Counted from the first letter of the stretch, positions 1-11,545 are shown. The stretch: DNA of 64,000 nt from Antedon mediterranea (GCF_964355755.1 NC_092672.1:18162501-18226500), one strand, 5' to 3'. Numbers and translations are program-made. The notes: generated by a model from the letters alone, not told the origin.

Positions 1-127
1 TCACACGATCGGCACGCTCCCCCCCCCCCCCCCCCATCATCAGAGAGGACGACAGTCAATCCGCGGTTGCACTAACGTGCTAGCTCACAAGAGGGAAACC
101 CCCGTAATTACTCCGCCGTTGTCGCAC
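1..127. other. Left-edge non-coding sequence with a poly-C run
   Basis: No gene is visible. A homopolymer of about 17 C lies near positions 20-36. The last five bases before the next element (CGCAC, 123-127) are the left target-site duplicate of that element. Confidence 0.6.
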
Positions 128-926
128 TAAAGCCGGTGTTTTCCTGTCGACGTTATTCGACGCTATCGTTAACAAAAATCGGCGATCTTCTACGTAAACA
201 TTAACATTTTAACGATTTACAGGAAAAGGTACTTTTTTAACTAACGACGACGATACAAAATGTCGGCGATTTACAGGAAAAGGTGTAATAATCGACGGTA
301 ATCGACGCTACAAGTCGCGATCGTTGACAATCGCAAGAGTTGAATCCAGTTCAACTCTAGCGATATCGCAACGCTAAAACGTAAGAACTGACCAATCATC
401 ATGGCGATACAGCACATGACGTCACATAATTGATGGCAAATTCTGCTTTTCAATTCACATTTATTTACTCATCGTTACTTACTACATTTATTTTTGTTGC
501 ATCGCGGCGCGGTCAAAGCTAGGCCTAGCCTTACCAAAGTTACTATAAAATGATGTTCCGGAAAGTAAGTGCGGGAATATTAGGTAGGTCAAAGTCTTCA
601 GCCTAGTCCAAAATGCTATTTGGACTAGGATAGGCCTACTGAAAACGAAGAACCATCTGTATAGAGATATTAGTATGCCTAGGCCCACGTGTCCTACACT
701 GTGAGCCTACTGCTAGAGGCAGGGGAGTCCTCTATTCATTTTTGCGCGTTACGACGACGTCGAGAAAGAAGACCGGAGTTTCAACTCTAACGTTCAACGC
801 TAGAAATTAAATGTTCGCGCGATCGTTAACATTTCAACTTGATCGTTTTCAAACGATCGTCGTTGAACTTTTAACGATTAACGATGATAGCGTCGACTAC
901 TAACGTCGACAGGAAAACAGGCTTTA
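128..926. mobile_element. Non-autonomous DNA transposon (MITE) with 5-bp target duplication
   Basis: The element begins TAAAGCC and ends GGCTTTA. The inverted ends continue inward: GTTTTCCTGTCGACG is followed by TCGACGCTATC-type sequence on both sides, with small indels between the arms. CGCAC occurs directly outside both ends (123-127 and 927-931), as expected of a 5-bp target-site duplication. The interior is rich in AACGATCG-type motifs and has no convincing coding sequence, so mobility would depend on a transposase elsewhere. The superfamily is not assigned. Confidence 0.75.
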
Positions 927-959
927 CGCACCATCTGAAGATTGGGAAACCACGCCGGA

Positions 960-1765
960 GTTTTACGATATCAGTCGCGTTTGAAATCGGTCGCGTTTAA
1001 TCTTGGTCGCGTTTAATTTTGGTCGCGATAAAAATAATGATGTTACGATCTAGGATTATTTTTACTTTGGTCGATGAATATTTATTATTATATTATTAGG
1101 CCTATATTAATAATTGATTTTTTTTATTTTACAGGTCTATGATGAGAAAGATGTGTGCCTTAAAAAATGACAATTTGTAAACATAGTTTAAGATTATTTT
1201 TATAGTATTATTCGGCATAATGTCATTTAACAGTACATAATATTTAAATGTGAAATATTTTATAGGAAACGCTACGTCAGTGTCTTTTATTTTATATGCA
1301 ACAAATTACGTAAAACAATTTATTTATAAAGATTCAGTTTACTATTAGTATTACAATGAACATTGATTATAAGCCTGGAAAGGCAACTGTCTTGTTTGAT
1401 TTCAAATTAAATAAACACCCGATATGAGGATATATTTATAAGGCATGATAATTAGAATGTTCTATAACCAAAAGGGTTGAAAAGAATGTCTTACAGTAAA
1501 ATGATAATTGTGCTGTTGAATAAAAGGCGACTCCAATCTGAAACAAACCGGAGCAGCTGCGCCTTCTGGCATCTGTTACGTCTTTCTGCTGACCGTCTGT
1601 TTTAAAAACACCGAAACAACGATACTGTACGATGGTTTTTCCAACTATTTTTTTAATGATTAATTATGTATTATAATAGGATAAACATTATAATGTATAC
1701 GACATTTAGCGCGACCAAAGTAACAACGTGATCGATACCAAACGCAACCGATATGATTAAAATAG
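960..1765. mobile_element. Probable MITE with subterminal TTGGTCGCG repeats
   Basis: The left end holds several spaced copies of a GGTCGCG motif (about 968-1025). The right end holds the complementary GCGACC/GCAACC motifs (about 1710-1755), giving inverted, multi-copy subterminal repeats of the kind seen in hAT- and P-like non-autonomous elements. The interior is AT-rich and non-coding. Exact ends and a target duplication were not resolved. Confidence 0.45.
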
Positions 1766-1817
1766 CGTAGGCCTACTAGTAGCGGCGGCGCTTCATAGTC
1801 ATACCGAAATAAAACCG

Positions 1818-1955
1818 TGGGCGACTTTGCGATGGGGCGACTTTGCGATGGGGCGACTTTGCGATGGGGCGACTTTGCGATGGGGCGACTTTGCGTTGGG
1901 GCGACTTTGCGATCGGGCGACTTTGTATGGGGCGACTTTGCGATTGGGCGACTTG
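1818..1955. repeat. 16-bp minisatellite (GGGGCGACTTTGCGAT)n, about 9 copies
   Basis: A 16-bp unit reading GGCGACTTTGCGATGG repeats about nine times with occasional substitutions and one or two short units. It is followed by GACTTGACTGGATCCC. The same unit in the opposite orientation, beside the complementary GGGATCCAGTCAAGT, occurs at 11,808-11,970. The 69-codon open frame across it is a product of the repeat and not a gene. Confidence 0.9.
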
Positions 1956-2035
1956 ACTGGATCCCTTTAGTAATTGGTCAGTTGTTTTGCCCTACTCTGC
2001 TTTCTATATATTATCTATGTAACTAAAAATCATAG

Positions 2036-2903
2036 AGGTGTCACGATGAATATGGTCCGGGGCCAAAATCGGTCCGGCCGGACCAGTTTTGGCTCTAAAA
2101 TTGTGGTCAAAAACAGTCCGCCACTGCCAAAATCGGTCCGGGCTTTTCTTCTGTCGATTTTAATTGAATTACTAGGCCTATGATGCTGTTTTAAGTTGTT
2201 TATGGCTAGAAAAATATCCCATGATATATATTAGTAAGTTATCTTGTCGGATAAATACTATAAATAAATGTATTTTATCTAAAAACATAACTTAGGTGTT
2301 CACTCATATTTGGACCTGCCACACACTCACATGAACGGGTATGAGACGCTGATATTGCCAGCTATATTTTATTTATGATTGAGGCCTTTTCCTTCCTCCT
2401 CAGCCTAATCAATATTGGATAATTGTTTTATAATAATTGTATTGAATTGATATATTGAGTGATAAATAAATGATTTAAAATTAAATTGTTTTTAACATCA
2501 TGGGGAAACGAAGATGTTAAAAAAGAACAAAATGGATTAAAAACAGGCAGAGATACATATTGTATACAAAAAGCCTAACAATTAGTACTTATTATTGATG
2601 AGTTAATACTAATAATGATAAAAAAAAACAGGCTTAATTTATAATATTAAAATAACAAATAAAACCCCATAGTTTTCAATATAATGACTAATCATGGCCT
2701 TTTTTTAATGATATATGCATTGTGAATCATTTTGCGCACCATATTTGTAAGACCGGACCATATTTGGCGGCCAAAAACAGTCCTACTACCAGTTTTGGTC
2801 CGGCCGGACAGGTTTTGGCAGCCATAAATGGTCCCCCAGACTGATTTTGGCAGCCAAAACTGGTCCGCCGGACTTTGGCCCGGACTGATTTTGGTGTGAC
2901 AGA
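2036..2903. mobile_element. DNA element with GGTCCGGCCGGACC-rich inverted ends
   Basis: The left end (2036-2145) reads GGTGTCAC, then several copies of GGTCCGG separated by CCAAAATC and GGCCAAAA. The right end (2745-2903) has the complementary GACCGGACC and CCAGTTTTGG motifs and closes with TTGGTGTGAC. The ends are therefore inverted and built of reiterated short motifs. A left-end-only relative lies at 46,759-46,890. The interior is AT-rich with no domain, and open frames over the ends arise from the motifs. Confidence 0.6.
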
Positions 2904-4359
2904 GCCTTGATATAATTGGTGTCAAAATTGATCAGAACAGACATATTTATACTATTTTGGAAAACGCAAGGTTTTTCCTTTGACACGATGTCTATGCAGA
3001 CCCTGTAATATAGGCTACAGATAGGCCTACAGGATCTTGAAGAAGACAAATGACAAAACAATGGCCATAGGCTACTGAATCTAGCATATGAGCGGGACAA
3101 AATTGTAGGCAAAGGTTTTTTAATTTTAAATGAATGTACTCCTGATCACGTACAACAAATCAACCCCTCCGTCATCCATCGCCTTCATATGCAAATGAGC
3201 ATATATCGGGGCATATTATGTAAATTATATATAAAACCCATATTTTCACGATATCTCCAAAACTAATAATCACTTTATTACATTTTTTGTAGCACACCCT
3301 ATGTTTTCATATCCAATGAACACATTCAAAGCATTTTCAGATACCATATAATACCGTAACAATTACCGATAATGATAATAATACCATTTCGCTGACAACC
3401 ATTAAACGTCGCGCGCACAACTGAAATAGAAACGCGCGATAGACACCTTACAAATACACGCCTAGTGAAACAAGGCCATATAGATGGCTGTAGTCGCGTG
3501 CTCATTAGTGTTTACCGACCAACCAACCAACCTACCAACTGACCGAAATTACTGAACATGTTTAAAAATGTTGAAATGTTTAAAAACATTTATATTTTTT
3601 TAATTTACACGTGCGTAGCCTGTCACTTTTGACGTGCGTAATTTCGAGTTGAAAAGTAAGTCAAGAAAACAGAAATCGGGCAAAAAGAGTGCGCAATAGC
3701 ATTTAACGCGCAGTGCGCGCGCAAAGATCTGCGCACTCATGGCAATTTTGTAAACGCTTAAAATTGCCTGAAATGTACTCTTATTTCATCGAAAATAAAT
3801 GTTGAAAATGTTAAGCGCGCGTACGCATGCGTTACATGTGCTACGCACGTAATTGTATTGCCATATGATGATTTATGCCCTGAAATTTATGAGTACCAAA
3901 TTTTATTTAATTGTGATTCATGGTTGTGAAGATATGATTACAAACGTGATTTCGTTAAATCGTGCGTAGACCGCGTAATTTTTTATTGCGCACCGTGAAA
4001 ACATAACCACATCGATTCCTGGCCATAAGGAATATACTGTGAAAAATTGACTTAGCTAGATTAAACTGATATCAAGATAAGGTCAGAAAGCGATAAAACG
4101 CATAGTGATACCGGACTGACAGACCAACCGACATAGTGAACTATAGAGTCACGTCCACGCGATTAAAAATCAATAACGACGTAAACGGTACCGGAGCAAT
4201 CCATAAAGGTATCGCGTCCGGCAAGAGTACTGTGAATCAGCAGCATAGGCCTTGTCGACAACATATTACTGCTGAACAACGTCAGAAGTGATTAGGATGG
4301 TCAAAACATTAACGAAAAGCTTAATAATGTAAGTGAACAGAGATTAGCTGATCAAGTAC
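2904..4359. other. Intergenic region with dispersed-repeat remnants
   Basis: No gene is seen. The stretch 3465-3545 (ACAAGGCCATATAGATGGCT, then GTAGTCGCGTG and GTTTACCGACC) recurs with changes at 11,128-11,205, so it belongs to a dispersed repeat. GACCAACCGACATAGTGA at about 4128 resembles the same family. The remainder is AT-rich, with scattered GCGCGC. Confidence 0.55.
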
Positions 4360-6245
4360 GTAAGATTAAAATGAAAAAGTATCTAGAGAATGTGGAACAA
4401 CAAGAAATAGCACTCAAAATAAAAAATGAAAACCAACAGTTAAATCAAACTGTTATAGTAGCGTCAAATAGAGAAACATCATCTAAAAGCCCAAGTAACA
4501 TATTAGGCGAAGATCAACATTATACATTACTTGAACCTTATAGAAACGAAAGCAATATTATTACCAATAATGAAGTCGTATAATAGAGCAAAGTTAATAT
4601 CAGAGGTTAAAAATGAAGCCGTGGAAATGATTGAAACTCGAAATATCACAGATCTAAATTCATTAATGTACGCAGCTGCTTATGTCACAACTGAAAACAT
4701 GGGAATGTTAACAAAACGAAGGGAAAGAAAAGTATATGAACCATTCTTGAAACCATTCTTGAAACGGAGAATAAAACAAAGTATTGAAACATGAAGAAAA
4801 GCTCTCAGCAAGATCAAGGAAAGCCGAAAAGGAAACATGAGATTAAAACACAAAGAAAGAAAAAGATCGATTGAATAGAAAATACAGCCTCGAAGAGAAA
4901 GGCACTTTGCAAGTTTCAGACATATTAAAGCAGAAAATCAAGGCAGGAGATATGATGAAAGATGTCAACAGTTTAAACAGAACCGCCAATTTAAAACAAA
5001 CCAGAAATGGTTTTATCAAACTCTGGATGGAAGGGAAAAAAAGAGGCATAACAACCTGACCCAATTGAGGTAGGTTCATTTTGGAGAAAAATTTGGTCGG
5101 AAGATATTAAGCACAATGAGTGTGCTTATTGGCTAGAAGAAGAAGGGTTCAGTACAATTGAAATACAAGATGATATCAAATCACTATGGTAGATATCAAA
5201 ATAGCAGTTAATAAAATAGCAAATTGGAAGGCAGTTCGACCTGAACTAGTCCAGGGACACTGGTTTAAAAGGGAAGAACAGTATTAATTCAGAAAAATAA
5301 TTATCGCCATATTGCCTGTCTGCCAATAATGTGGAAACTACTCACTGGAATCTTGGGAGAAAAGTAGTACTAGCACCTTGATAGGAACAACATTCTACCT
5401 GATGAGCAAAAAGGTTGCAGAAAGAGAAGACGAGGAACAAAGGACCATTTATTGGTAGACAAGGCGATTCTAAAAAATTCCCGAATAAGACTGACTAACT
5501 TGTCAATGGCGTGGGTAGATTATAAAAAAGCGTACGACATGGTACCACATTCGTGGATTCTCAAATGCTTAGAGATATGAGCAAGTTGACATCAAAAGAG
5601 GAATTTTCCAAAGAGACTCGCTATCACCGTTACTGTTTGTCTTAATCATGCTGCCACTGACCTTTGTATTACGGAAGGTGAGAGCTGGTTATAAATTTGA
5701 AAAGGGCATGAAACATGTTAACCATCTTTTGTTCATAGATGATCTAAAATTGTATGGATCTAATAACGACCAACTAGACTCACTTGTACAGGCTGTAAGG
5801 GTATTTTCACGAGATATTAGAATGTCGTTTGGTCTTGACAAGTGTGCGGTTCCAGAATTAAAGAGAGGTAGACAGGTTGGCTGTAATGGGTTAGATTTGT
5901 TAGATGGTGAACATATCAGAGAGGTTGGAGAAGACGGCTACAAATACCTTGGTATATTGCAGCTGGATAAGATTCTGAATGCTAAGATGAAAGACAAGAT
6001 CACATCTGAGATATAAAGAGAGTTAAAAACTATGTAAATCTAAACTAAATGGGGGAAACATGATAAGTGGCGTCAACGCATGGGCTGTTAGTGTGTTACG
6101 CTACAGTGCAGGGATAATTGATTGGTCTTTGGAAGAGCTGGGCAACATCGGCAGACGAACTAGAAAAGTTATGGCAATGAACGGAAGTATGCATACCAGA
6201 AGTAATGTCATGAGACTATATTTACCGCGGAAGGTCTTTTTTTAG
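4360..6245 (+). mobile_element. Decayed LINE of the R2/NeSL-like type (linker plus RT fragments)
   Basis: Fragments in successive frames read like the 5' linker and reverse transcriptase of an R2/NeSL-like LINE. About 4610-4790 gives SLMYAAAYVTTENMG, followed by a basic stretch. About 5075-5280 gives FWRKIWSE, then NWKAVRPELVQGHWFK, the family's WKAPGPD...QG..K block. About 5640-6016 is a 122-residue frame with NHLLFIDDLKLYG, where IDD replaces the usual catalytic (F/Y)xDD, and later YKYLGIL. 6060-6245 continues the thumb region. Stops and frameshifts interrupt every block, so it is dead. Clade assignment is from memory of motifs only. Confidence 0.75.
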
Positions 6246-7176
6246 TCTCAGCAGCCGGTCAACCATATCGAATGATTGCGTTAGTTTTAATTAATTACAC
6301 ATATTCTTTGAACAGAATGGTCAATATTGACCCATCAATGTTTATCATTCTGTTAAGACATCAATCAATCATACACAATCAAAAGAGCACATTCATCATT
6401 ACACCAGTTGACATAGGTCAAAGGTCAACACTTTTACAAGTGATATGCTAAATAATTCAAAGATACTCAAATTATAAGATCGATGGTCATAAAGATAATC
6501 ACGTTATTTGTGAAGTTATGTTATTTTGATATTTTTTCTAGTGCGCATTATTTTTAATGTATTATAATACTGTAAAATAAATAATAACATTAATATTATG
6601 ACTGTTAAATTTAAAGTGTTATGATGTCAAATGTGACGCTGACCTTCAATGATTTACCACTACACAGTTGCATTTATTAGAGCTACAATATTCGTAAACT
6701 ACTATTCATCAGAATCAGGGAATACCAGTTTATCCACAGGATAGGGCATAGGCAGATCCAGGTGGCCCAGCCCACCCTCATCCTCCCACCTTTAATTTTA
6801 ATTCACATTCTAAGACTCTGGCAATTCACTGATCCCCATCTTTTTCTATTTAATAATCTTGGATTCGTCACTATGTGTTTGTCTTTTCATTGTCAAGTTC
6901 TGAAAATACTGTATGTTTCAAATATGTCAATGATTACCTTTCATAAGGGACCATCTGGATCCATTTTGAAAATATTAAGAGAATATTGCCTGTTTCCCTA
7001 GTTGACGACACATTTACTCAGATCTATAATCTTGGTCAATAATGCTATATATTTTACTTTTATTGGCTAATAAAAACTGGAATCCACAACTCACTACACA
7101 GACGGATCACAATTTTTATATGAGTCTCGATATGGTTGCTAGCCACAGATAGTTTTCCTGTGCATGGTGTAGTACA
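6246..7176. other. Non-coding spacer
   Basis: Sequence downstream of the LINE remnant is AT-rich. The 79-codon frame at 6762-7001 shows no domain, splice context or codon pattern suggestive of a gene. Nothing else was recognised. Confidence 0.5.
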
Positions 7177-7445
7177 CATTTTTACTCGGGGTACCCGAGT
7201 CTAGGACTTACTCATTTTCTCCTCCACCATCTGGACACTATTGAGTAAAAAGTGCGATTTTTAAAGTACTACTCCTCCATTATTAGTTGTAGTATTGAGC
7301 TGGGATTTGGCATGAATATACTACAGGGACATGTCCTCAAAGCTATAGAGCCGGATTTTTAATTTTTTGTTAATTAATTTGTTTAATTAAGAAGCCACAA
7401 TGTGTGACACACACCACAGCGTTATGTAGTTATATGGTTATATGC

Positions 7446-7517
7446 GGCTTCTTGGCGTAGTGGTTATCATGTTTGCTTAACACGCAGAAGGTACCTGGTT
7501 CGAGCCCGGACGAAACC
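7446..7517 (+). tRNA. tRNA-Val(AAC)-like, copy 1, probably pseudo
   Basis: A 72-nt cloverleaf-like sequence has anticodon stem TTTGC/GCAGA around a CTTAACA-type loop (anticodon AAC), T loop GGTTCGAGCCC and 3' stem CGAAACC followed by a T-run. The 5' strand is GGCTTCT in place of GGTTTCG, so the acceptor stem is mispaired. The internal promoter boxes look intact. It could still be transcribed by Pol III, but a functional tRNA is doubtful. Confidence 0.6.
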
Positions 7518-7734
7518 TTTTTTTTTTAAACTTTATGGTGAAAAGTACTGTATACGCAATATGATAATTATACACAGTATATCTTATTTTTATTATTTTT
7601 TTAAATACTTATTTTGTGTAATCGGTAATTATCACTTTTACACATGTTTATTTTTCTTTGTGCTTATTACCATATTTATTTGTAATTTAAATGGATTAAA
7701 AAACTTTCTGTAACCCACATTTTTAGTGTAAGTG

Positions 7735-7805
7735 GGTTTCGTAGTGTAGTGATTGTCAAGTCTGCTTAACACGCAGAAGGTCCCGGTTAGAGCCCTGGCG
7801 AAACC
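7735..7805 (+). tRNA. tRNA-Val(AAC)-like, copy 2, probably pseudo
   Basis: The acceptor stem GGTTTCG/CGAAACC pairs perfectly and the anticodon arm CTGC-TTAACAC-GCAG gives AAC. The B box is damaged (GGTTAGAGCCC in place of GGTTCGAGCCC), one base is missing in the variable/T-stem region, and the D arm reads GTGATTGTC. This is the second gene of the first tandem unit. Confidence 0.6.
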
Positions 7806-7956
7806 TATTTTTCTTTAACTTTAACTGTATACGTCTGTATACAGCTTTTTTCTCTGTACCCCGAGTATTGCACATTCGTGCTTTTTTGTTAATTAATTTG
7901 TTTAATTAAGAAGCCACAATGTGTGACACACACCACAGCGTTATGTAGTTATATGC

Positions 7957-8028
7957 GGATTCTTGGCGTAGTGGTTATCACGTTTGCTTAACACGCAGAA
8001 GGTACCTGGTTCGAGCCCGGGCTAAACC
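7957..8028 (+). tRNA. tRNA-Val(AAC)-like, copy 3, probably pseudo
   Basis: This is the first gene of the second tandem unit and is nearly identical to copy 1. Box B GGTTCGAGCCC is intact, the anticodon is AAC and a T-run follows. The 5' strand is GGATTCT against 3' TAAACC, so the acceptor stem is largely unpaired. Confidence 0.55.
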
Positions 8029-8241
8029 TTTTTTTTTAAACTTTACGGTGAAAAGTACTGTATACGCAATATGATAATTATACAGAGTATATCTTATTTT
8101 TATTATTTTTTAAAATACTTATTTTGTGTAATCGGTAATTATCACTTTTACACATGTTTATTTTGCTTTGTGCTTATTACCATTTATTTGTAATTTAAAT
8201 GGATTAAAAAACTTTCTGTAACCCACATTTTTAATGTAAGA

Positions 8242-8312
8242 GGATTCGTAGTGTAGTGGTTGTCAAGTCTGCTTAACACGCAGAAGGTCCCGGTTCGAGC
8301 CCTGGCGAAACC
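8242..8312 (+). tRNA. tRNA-Val(AAC)-like, copy 4, probably pseudo
   Basis: This is the second gene of the second unit. The B box is intact (GGTTCGAGCCC), the anticodon AAC and the acceptor 3' strand CGAAACC. The 5' strand is GGATTCG (one mismatch) and the T stem is one base short (GGTCCCGGTTC). It is the second-best preserved of the six tRNA-like copies in the window. Confidence 0.6.
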
Positions 8313-8395
8313 TATTTTTCTTTAACTTTCTAACTGTATACGTCTGTATACAGCTTCTTTCGCGGTACCCCGAGTATCGCACATTCGTGCTTGTT

Positions 8396-11335
8396 GTAAT
8401 AAGGTCCATCTTTCCCAAGGTTGCAAAATATACCGTTCAAAGTTAGCAGTATGATATCAGGAGAGATTAAACTCATCTGATTCTCTTCTTTAAGATATTT
8501 TCATTTCAATTTAAGCTTATTGATCATAAAACATTACATAGTATTGGAAAACAATATACTATTAGAATAAAATGAATGGAACGAACATTATTGGCAGTGG
8601 CAAAGGTTCGGAGACAAATAGAACCAAGTCAATGTCTATGTCATCTAATATATAAAAAAAAAACAATGCTTGGAATGATTGTGTTCATTGTAAATGATTC
8701 TTCCTTTTTTCGAAAGAGAAATCAATCATGGTGGTCAAATCCTGGTGGTCACGTATAGAGATAATTAAAGTTTTTTGAAGAACTAGACCAAACGACCAAA
8801 ATCTTCACAGAATAGTGTCTGGAAGTTGTGAAACATGTGCGCTCTACAACAAAAGTCAGAGTTAATCATCTCTTTTAGAATTTTCTTTTGATGCACCGGC
8901 TAGTGTTTGGATAGTAAAAATGTAAAATCATTACATGTACAAGGGTTCCAGATATATCTATTCAGTGAGGTTGGTATGTACATATTCTGGACGTACTAGT
9001 TGAACTATGAATTATCTTCTGATAATGGGGATGATAAAAGTGATAACCAATAATATAGTAAGATTTGTTGGACGGTTATCCACCAAGGTGTTCAAGGCGC
9101 CTGTGAAAAACAAATGGAAACTAATAATCCGTAAATTTTACAAACCTACCAAATCTAGACAAAAACTACATAATTGTATTTTGTTTACCAGCACCTAAAC
9201 AAATAAAAACCAAAATGATATATTGCCAACGTAAAGAAGCAGATCAAATCAGATAGTTTATTGCCTCAACATAAAAATTGCAGGTCTGCAACCATGTTCT
9301 GACCAATCTCTACAAAATGAATTTTGAAAAATTTTATAAGTTGCTTTAACTATTAATTTTATTCAAGGTCAGTGTAACATTTTATGTCTAATTTGATTAA
9401 TAACAGTATTATAATTATATTGATTACAATTATAATGAAATAACATAACTTTACTGATCAGCTAATTTGATTACTTGTAAAACTATCGATATCATAGTTT
9501 GGACAAATAATGAAATTGACCTGATGTCCACTGATGGAATTATGTATTCGCTCTTTAGTCTAGGACCTGGGTCAGATTATGGATTAAGGAATAGAAAGAT
9601 ATGCATCGACGGTGACATCAAACGATTTTCGAACGCGCATGCCTATACTAAAGCACTGCTGTCAATCAAACAAACACGCTCATTGAACTCCGTGTCTCTA
9701 ACCGCGGCCCTCTATAGAACGCTGCGAATCAACTGTTACATTTTTTTAGAACAAATCGTATGCGCAGTCTGATTGTTTTATTGACATGTCTGCATCGATG
9801 ATTAATTGACAACAACAATATATTGCTGAACAATTCTGTTTTAATTTCATCACAATCGGACTACGAAAAGTTCACTTTCTTACGACCGGTAATTTTAAGT
9901 AGTTGGTAATATTAATAAAATACGCAATTTTTATATTTGAATTATCATATTGGCCTTCCACCTGCTGCCATTAAAAATTGCGGTAATCTATAGAATATTA
10001 AATTATGCATTTGACTATGTATGTTGTTACCGTGTCCTGTGGTCTCACGTACAGCAAACGTGTTTTTAATATATGGCTAAGCAGAGGTTTCTTCATAAAT
10101 CTCCTTAATTATCGATGTGATTATATTTAAATTGTAGTGCCTGGTGATTGGCTAGTGGTTATGTCATCCAAATCACATCCAATCACCGGACCTAATTGAA
10201 TGAAAAATATATAATACAACATAATTAATATCTAAAAGTAATAAAACAGTAAAAAGTGGTTCAAAATGCTTGGTAAATTTACCAAGATCTTCCAAACACT
10301 TGAATCATTTAATATTATAAATAAACCAAAATAAATTTACACTATTTAATATACTCATTTTTTTTTTTAAATAATAAAATATGCACATTTTCCACAAAAT
10401 TAGCATCATAATTGCAGATTTTTAATAAACAATGGATAGAATATTTTATGGGCTTTCATTTGATACCAAATAGTTTTTCAAAAACTTAATTAATATTATA
10501 TAAATAAACACAACAATTACGCTGCAAAATATTCATTTTTTGTATAAAAGTAAACAAATTATGCACATTTCCCATAAAATTAGCTTCATAATTAAAAATT
10601 GTCAATACAAGTTGGGTAGCAATGGGTATAGTATATTGTATATGCTTTCATTTGATACCATATACAGTGTGTCCATTGACATTTTAAAGAATAATTTAAC
10701 CCGAAAATGTGGTTTTTGGTCACTTTTGGGTCAAAGGCCGGCCAGTAAAAGCATTTCTGGTCATTTTTTCGCTAAAAGTTGTTAGACCGAATATATAAAT
10801 ATGTATATTCTGAACAATTTGTCACCAAAATCAAATCTGTACGACAAGTGTTTGTCGAGATATAAGAACCACACATTTTTAACCTATGACCCCGATTTTG
10901 GGCATGTTCGCTTAGGATAGTGAATTTGGCACACATCCCAATCATGTTGTTCTTTGGGGTCAAATTATGCTATAACAGTTGAGATATTCTCTTCTAAATT
11001 AAATGCATACAAATCTTACCCAGGTCGTAGACTACTGTAAAATTAATTCGTTTTTAAAGTTTAGCTGTGCCATTTTGATATAGGCCCTAATTATCTTTCA
11101 TAAAAATTTATGTTTAACGACGTTTAACAAGGCCATATACATGTCTGCAGTCGCGTGTTTAAGTTAGTGTTTACCGACCGACCGACCGACATAGTGACTA
11201 AAAATCGTTTTTAAATTGTTTTGCACAAAACGATTACATTCATCATTAGAATTGAAGAAAATGTAGTTTTATACCGTTACGCATGGACAAAGATACTTTT
11301 GTCCAAGGTTTAACTGTTTTGGTTTCGAGTACAGT
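8396..11335. other. Long non-coding stretch upstream of INO80B
   Basis: No gene recognised. The 101-codon frame at 9467-9772 lacks a domain or splice support. A hairpin of GGTGATTGG (10,143-10,151) with CCAATCACC (10,179-10,187) is present. 10,780-11,010, with ATATTCTGAACAATTTGTCA and a CACCAAAATC context, resembles non-coding sequence at 27,590-27,960, so it is a dispersed repeat. 11,128-11,205 is a second copy of the GTTTACCGACC repeat seen at 3465. Confidence 0.5.
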
Positions 11336-11545
11336 AATAATTAGGGAGTTTTCGCAACCTTACGAATACGATAACGAAAACGCGTGTGGCGATAGCAAAA
11401 ATAGAGGCTTTATGATTAATGCCGCCCTCTATTTTTTTGAAAACTTTTGACTGAGGAGTGACGTAGGCTAATTTCGTTATTTTCGTCAAAAAAAGATTGT
11501 AATTCAGTAACAGTACACCATTCGGCATTATATTAAACAATATCA
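11336..11545. promoter_or_regulatory. Presumed INO80B promoter containing a lone MITE end
   Basis: The 210 bp before the proposed INO80B start contain TTTTCGCAACCTTACGAATA (from about 11,349) followed by CGATAACGAAAAC. This matches the terminal inverted repeat of the MITE at 18,513-18,994. The partner end is not visible nearby, so it is a solo end or a truncated copy. No TATA box is obvious. Promoter function is inferred only from position. Confidence 0.3.

Larger units (their letters stand above)
7177..8395 (+). mobile_element. Repeat element carrying four tRNA-Val(AAC)-like genes, with ACTCGGGGTAC inverted ends
   Basis: The left end reads TTTTTACTCGGGGTACCC. The right end reads GGTACCCCGAGTATCGCAC followed by ATTCGTGC. 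ACTCGGGGTAC and GTACCCCGAGT are exact inverted repeats. Inside are two tandem units of about 515 bp (roughly 7367-7885 and 7886-8395). Each starts TTGTTAATTAATTTGTTTAA, then AAGAAGCCACAATGTGTGAC, and each carries two tRNA-Val-like genes about 290 bp apart. A one-unit copy lies at 56,116-57,127 and a lone end at about 21,088-21,115. No protein is encoded. Superfamily unknown. Confidence 0.65.

Noticed and set aside
1817-2026. Open frame across the 16-bp minisatellite
   Set aside because: The frame is open only because the repeat unit has no stop; it encodes a monotonous peptide.
9467-9772. 101-codon plus-strand open frame as a gene
   Set aside because: No recognised domain, no splice context and a composition like its surroundings.
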